Below, in pieces: positions 50,909-53,286 of a stretch of 53,286 bases of DNA. The stretch is from Colivivens sp964537205 (lineage in GTDB: Bacteria; Bacteroidota; Bacteroidia; Bacteroidales; Bacteroidaceae). The notes beneath the pieces are model-generated. The model made no database searches. It saw nothing but the letters and a program-made list of their open reading frames with translations, and was not told the DNA's origin. Within the stretch, counting starts at the first letter, position 1, and every line of letters starts with the position of its first letter. The stretch lies in contig CAZHZH010000004.1 of NCBI GenBank assembly GCA_964537205.1, positions 1 through 53,286 on the forward strand, in the 5' to 3' direction. A program made the translations under genes and the position numbers.

Positions 50909-52858
50909 ATGGAAGAGGTATTAAATAACGAACCTGTGGTAGAACCAGTTCCAGAAACTGAAACGACCAATACTAAGGCTGAACCGACCCGAGAGGCTGT
51001 TGAGACTACCACGACGGCTACTGAGACGGAAGAACAAGTCGAGGCGAAAAAGGAAGTAGAAAAGGATGCGGCAGAGATTCCTGAGGGAAAGTCTGACGAG
51101 GCTGTGGAACATGCAGAAGGTGTTGAGGAATCCGCAGACAAGGCTGAGCCTACTATTGAAAAAGCAGAAGAATTGCCAGTAGCGGAAACCAAGGAGGATG
51201 TTATTGAACGTCTGAAACAGATTTCTGAAAATGTCAATGATACAAACCGTCAGGAAATAGAGGCTCTGAAAAGCCGTTTTTATCGCATTCTGAAGGCTGA
51301 AAGTGATGCTGCTTACAAGAAGTATCAGGAAGAAGGCGGTGATCCAGACGCATACACTCCAGTTTTAGATCCTGATGAGCAAGTATTTAAGGACTTGATG
51401 TCTTCTATACGTGAGAAGCGTGCGGCGCTACATGAGGAACAGGAACGTCAGAAAGAGGACAACTATCTTAAAAAGGAGCAAATCATCGAAAGAATCAAGG
51501 CGATACTTGAGAATCCAGACGAGGTGAACAAGTCTTATAATGAGTTCCGCCAACTTCAAAATGAATGGAATGGCATCAAGGACGTTCCCGCTGAGAAGGC
51601 GACAGAGCTATGGAAGAAATACCAGGCGTATGTGGAGAAATTCTATGATACACTGAAATTGAACAATGAGTTCCGTGCTTATGATTTCAAGAAAAACCTT
51701 GAGATGAAAACCGCCTTATGTGAGGCTGCGGAGAAACTGGCGGACGAAAAAGATGTGATTTCTGCTTTTAGGCAGTTACAAACTCTACATCAGCAGTTTC
51801 GTGAGATTGGACCTGTAAGCCGTGAGCTGCGCGAGGATATTTGGAACCGCTTCAAGGCTGCATCCACTGTAATCAACAAGCGTCATCAAGAGTACTTTGA
51901 GAAACGCAAAGAAGAGGAGAACAACAATCTTGATCAAAAGACTGCGATATGCGAGATTATAGAGAGTTATGATACCGATTCTTTGAAAACCATGGCGGAT
52001 TGGACATCTACGAGCGATAAGATTATTGCTCTTCAAGCGAAATGGAAGACTATTGGTTTCGCCCCACAGAAGATGAACCAAAAGATTTATGATCGCTTCC
52101 GTGCCGCTTGTGACAACTTCTTCTCTAAGAAGTCTGCTTTCTTTAAGGGCATACGTGAGAGTATGAATGAAAACCTGAAGAAAAAACAGGCGTTGGTGGA
52201 GAAGGCAGAAGCCCTTAAAGACAGTCAGGATTGGAAGAATACCACTGACGAGCTAATTGCTTTACAGAAGGAATGGGCTACTATTGGAGCCATTCCAAGA
52301 AAGCATAGTGAGGCTTTGTGGAAACGCTTCCGTGCCGCTTGTGATACGTTCTTTGATGCGAGGAAGGCAAATTCATCAAGTCAGTATTCTGAGCAGAATG
52401 AGAACTTGAAGAAAAAACGCGCTATTGTGGCTCGTTTGGAGGCAATCGATCCAGCAACGACCGATGATCTACGCCAGATCTTGAAAGACGCACAGGCTGA
52501 GTGGAACGAAATCGGACACGTTCCTTATAAGGAAAAAGATAAAGTGTTTAAGGCATTGAGAGAGCAAATGGACAGATTATATGATTTCCTCGGTGAATCG
52601 GCTTCCAAACGACGTATAGCAAGTTTCAAAAATGCCTTGAAGGATGATGGTGATGACAAGGTGCGTGACCGCTTGTCGCGACAAGCGGAAATCCTGCGCC
52701 AAGAAATCAAGACTTATGAAAACAACTTAGGCTTCCTGAACTTGTCTAAGTCGGGAAAAAGCAATAACTTGGTTGATGAGTTGAATCGTAAAGTTGACAA
52801 ACTCAAGGCGGACTTAAAGGAAATTGAGGATAAGATAAAGGCTGTTGACGAGAAATAG
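50909..52858 (+). CDS. DUF349 repeat protein with acidic N-terminal tail
   Basis: A 649-residue predicted cytoplasmic protein. Residues 1-95 are a low-complexity Glu/Thr/Ala/Val-rich tail with no signal peptide. Five DUF349 helical repeats follow at roughly 188-252, 258-332, 336-410, 415-490 and 492-565. Each has a W/F-xxIG-P-type core, for example EWATIGAIPRKHSEALWKRFRAACD. The last part, about 575-649, is a coiled coil. DUF349 function is not established. It is the last gene of the rsfS-ftsH-cdsA run, and a strong hairpin lies 38 bases after its stop. Confidence 0.9.
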   Translation: MEEVLNNEPVVEPVPETETTNTKAEPTREAVETTTTATETEEQVEAKKEVEKDAAEIPEGKSDEAVEHAEGVEESADKAEPTIEKAEELPVAETKEDVIERLKQISENVNDTNRQEIEALKSRFYRILKAESDAAYKKYQEEGGDPDAYTPVLDPDEQVFKDLMSSIREKRAALHEEQERQKEDNYLKKEQIIERIKAILENPDEVNKSYNEFRQLQNEWNGIKDVPAEKATELWKKYQAYVEKFYDTLKLNNEFRAYDFKKNLEMKTALCEAAEKLADEKDVISAFRQLQTLHQQFREIGPVSRELREDIWNRFKAASTVINKRHQEYFEKRKEEENNNLDQKTAICEIIESYDTDSLKTMADWTSTSDKIIALQAKWKTIGFAPQKMNQKIYDRFRAACDNFFSKKSAFFKGIRESMNENLKKKQALVEKAEALKDSQDWKNTTDELIALQKEWATIGAIPRKHSEALWKRFRAACDTFFDARKANSSSQYSEQNENLKKKRAIVARLEAIDPATTDDLRQILKDAQAEWNEIGHVPYKEKDKVFKALREQMDRLYDFLGESASKRRIASFKNALKDDGDDKVRDRLSRQAEILRQEIKTYENNLGFLNLSKSGKSNNLVDELNRKVDKLKADLKEIEDKIKAVDEK

Positions 52859-52895
52859 TTGAATTGTATTCGGTCTTGATTGACAGGATAATGTT

Positions 52896-52937
52896 ATAAT
52901 AAGGTGTGGCTGCGATAATGGAGTTACACCTTATTAT
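52896..52937 (+). terminator. hairpin after the DUF349 gene
   Basis: ATAATAAGGTGT pairs perfectly with ACACCTTATTAT and extends inward by three pairs including G-U, giving a 15-bp stem with a 12-base loop. AT-rich sequence follows. It is well placed to end the rsfS-ftsH-cdsA-DUF349 transcript. Confidence 0.75.
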
Positions 52938-52994
52938 ATTATATATACCCGCTGGCGGAAGTAAGAAGTTAAGAGGATGTATCATAACAAGTCG

Positions 52995-53002
52995 TATCTT
53001 TG
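52995..53002 (+). promoter_or_regulatory. -7 promoter element upstream of the tandem repeats
   Basis: TATCTTTG, a consensus TAnnTTTG, lies after the DUF349 terminator and 54 bases before the repeat tract. What it drives is beyond or near the window end. No clear -33 box. Confidence 0.5.
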
Positions 53003-53055
53003 CCATCTGCCGCTTGTCTGCGAAGCGAATTCAGTTAATGAATGCCCACCCGTTC

Positions 53056-53143
53056 ATTGTTGGGCAATTGCCGCGCAATCGTTGGGCAACTGCCGTACAA
53101 TCGTTGGGCAATTGCCGTACAATCGTTGGGCAATTGCCAGACG
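53056..53143. repeat. four tandem copies of a 22-bp repeat
   Basis: Units at 53056-53077, 53078-53099, 53100-53121 and 53122-53143 share the pattern ATCGTTGGGCAATTGCCGTA with two variable closing bases. The first and last copies and the third base-pair block vary slightly. Three units contain the perfect 10-bp palindrome GGCAATTGCC; unit 2 has one change in it. A 37-codon open frame (53038-53151) crosses the tract, but 22 is not a multiple of 3, so the repeat is read in all three frames. Confidence 0.9.
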
Positions 53144-53151
53144 ATATATGA

Positions 53152-53286
53152 ACTTGTAGTTTAACGCTTTTGGTTGACTACTTTGAGCCTTGTTTTTAAC
53201 CCAAATCGGTCATTAGCGTTATGATGATAATAACTATATTTCCAGAGCAGATGTTTTTACGGTTTGAGGGCGCAATGGGGTTCCAT
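53152..53286. other. end of window, nothing recognised
   Basis: After the repeats I see no gene of useful length on either strand up to the window edge, and no clear promoter, terminator or RNA. The 428 bases after the DUF349 stop contain only the hairpin, the promoter element and the repeats noted separately. Confidence 0.5.

Noticed and set aside
53056..53143. 22-bp repeats as a CRISPR array
   Set aside because: The units are contiguous with no spacers, and no cas genes are present.

Overview
The window looks like a chromosomal segment of a Bacteroidota bacterium, order Bacteroidales. A Prevotella-like organism is my best guess, but family level is uncertain. The basis is the repeated Bacteroidota-type promoter element TAnnTTTG in front of many transcription units, lineage-typical families (DUF4421, DUF4292, PorX, PorW/SprE), and secreted plant-polysaccharide hydrolases. 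Nearly everything is coding, genes are tightly packed, and I see no prophage, insertion sequence, integrase, CRISPR array or rRNA.

Layout. 1-4.9 kb (+): a DUF4421 protein, then gltX, waaA and a gamma-carbonic-anhydrase-like protein, ending in a strong hairpin shared with convergent pckA. 4.9-10.1 kb (-): prfB, a CYTH protein, a VanZ-like protein and a sodium symporter read towards pckA. 10.2-11.2 kb (+): an M20 deacylase. 11.2-15.9 kb (-): dut, a TPR protein, a DUF4292 lipoprotein and an EnvC-like protein. 16.0-17.4 kb (+): dgt, divergent from dut. 17.4-22.5 kb (-): a probable seven-gene run trxA, small unknown, membrane peptidase, rpoN, PAP2-like, purE, ispG. 22.6-25.7 kb (-): a large GH127 enzyme. 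26.0-34.6 kb (+): porW, porX, tsaE, dnaE. 34.8-39.8 kb (-): a GH43-GH10 xylan enzyme, then threonine aldolase and a HAD phosphatase. 39.9-44.5 kb: a uracil-DNA-glycosylase-like gene, merR, pepD, a flippase-like membrane protein, ksgA and a small unknown. 44.6-46.7 kb (-): lpxB, surE and tRNA-Gln(CTG). 47.0-52.9 kb (+): rsfS, ftsH, cdsA and a DUF349 protein. 52.9-53.3 kb: a terminator, a promoter and four 22-bp tandem repeats.

Themes. Envelope functions recur (waaA, lpxB, cdsA, EnvC-like, DUF4292, PorW). Nucleotide-pool enzymes dut and dgt are divergent neighbours. The most coherent specialised signal is the coupled porW-porX pair of the type IX secretion/gliding system, beside a GH127 enzyme whose extreme C-terminus resembles a shortened type IX sorting tail. 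The most unusual single genes are an ispG that looks like the long Bacteroidota type without its insert domain, a short purE with a His-to-Ala change in a conserved motif, and an ftsH with an acidic C-terminal extension of roughly 220 residues. I did not find a clearly new multi-gene system. The best leads for something undescribed are the 22-bp repeat tract with its own promoter, the porW-porX-tsaE-dnaE arrangement, and the ispG/purE remodelling.
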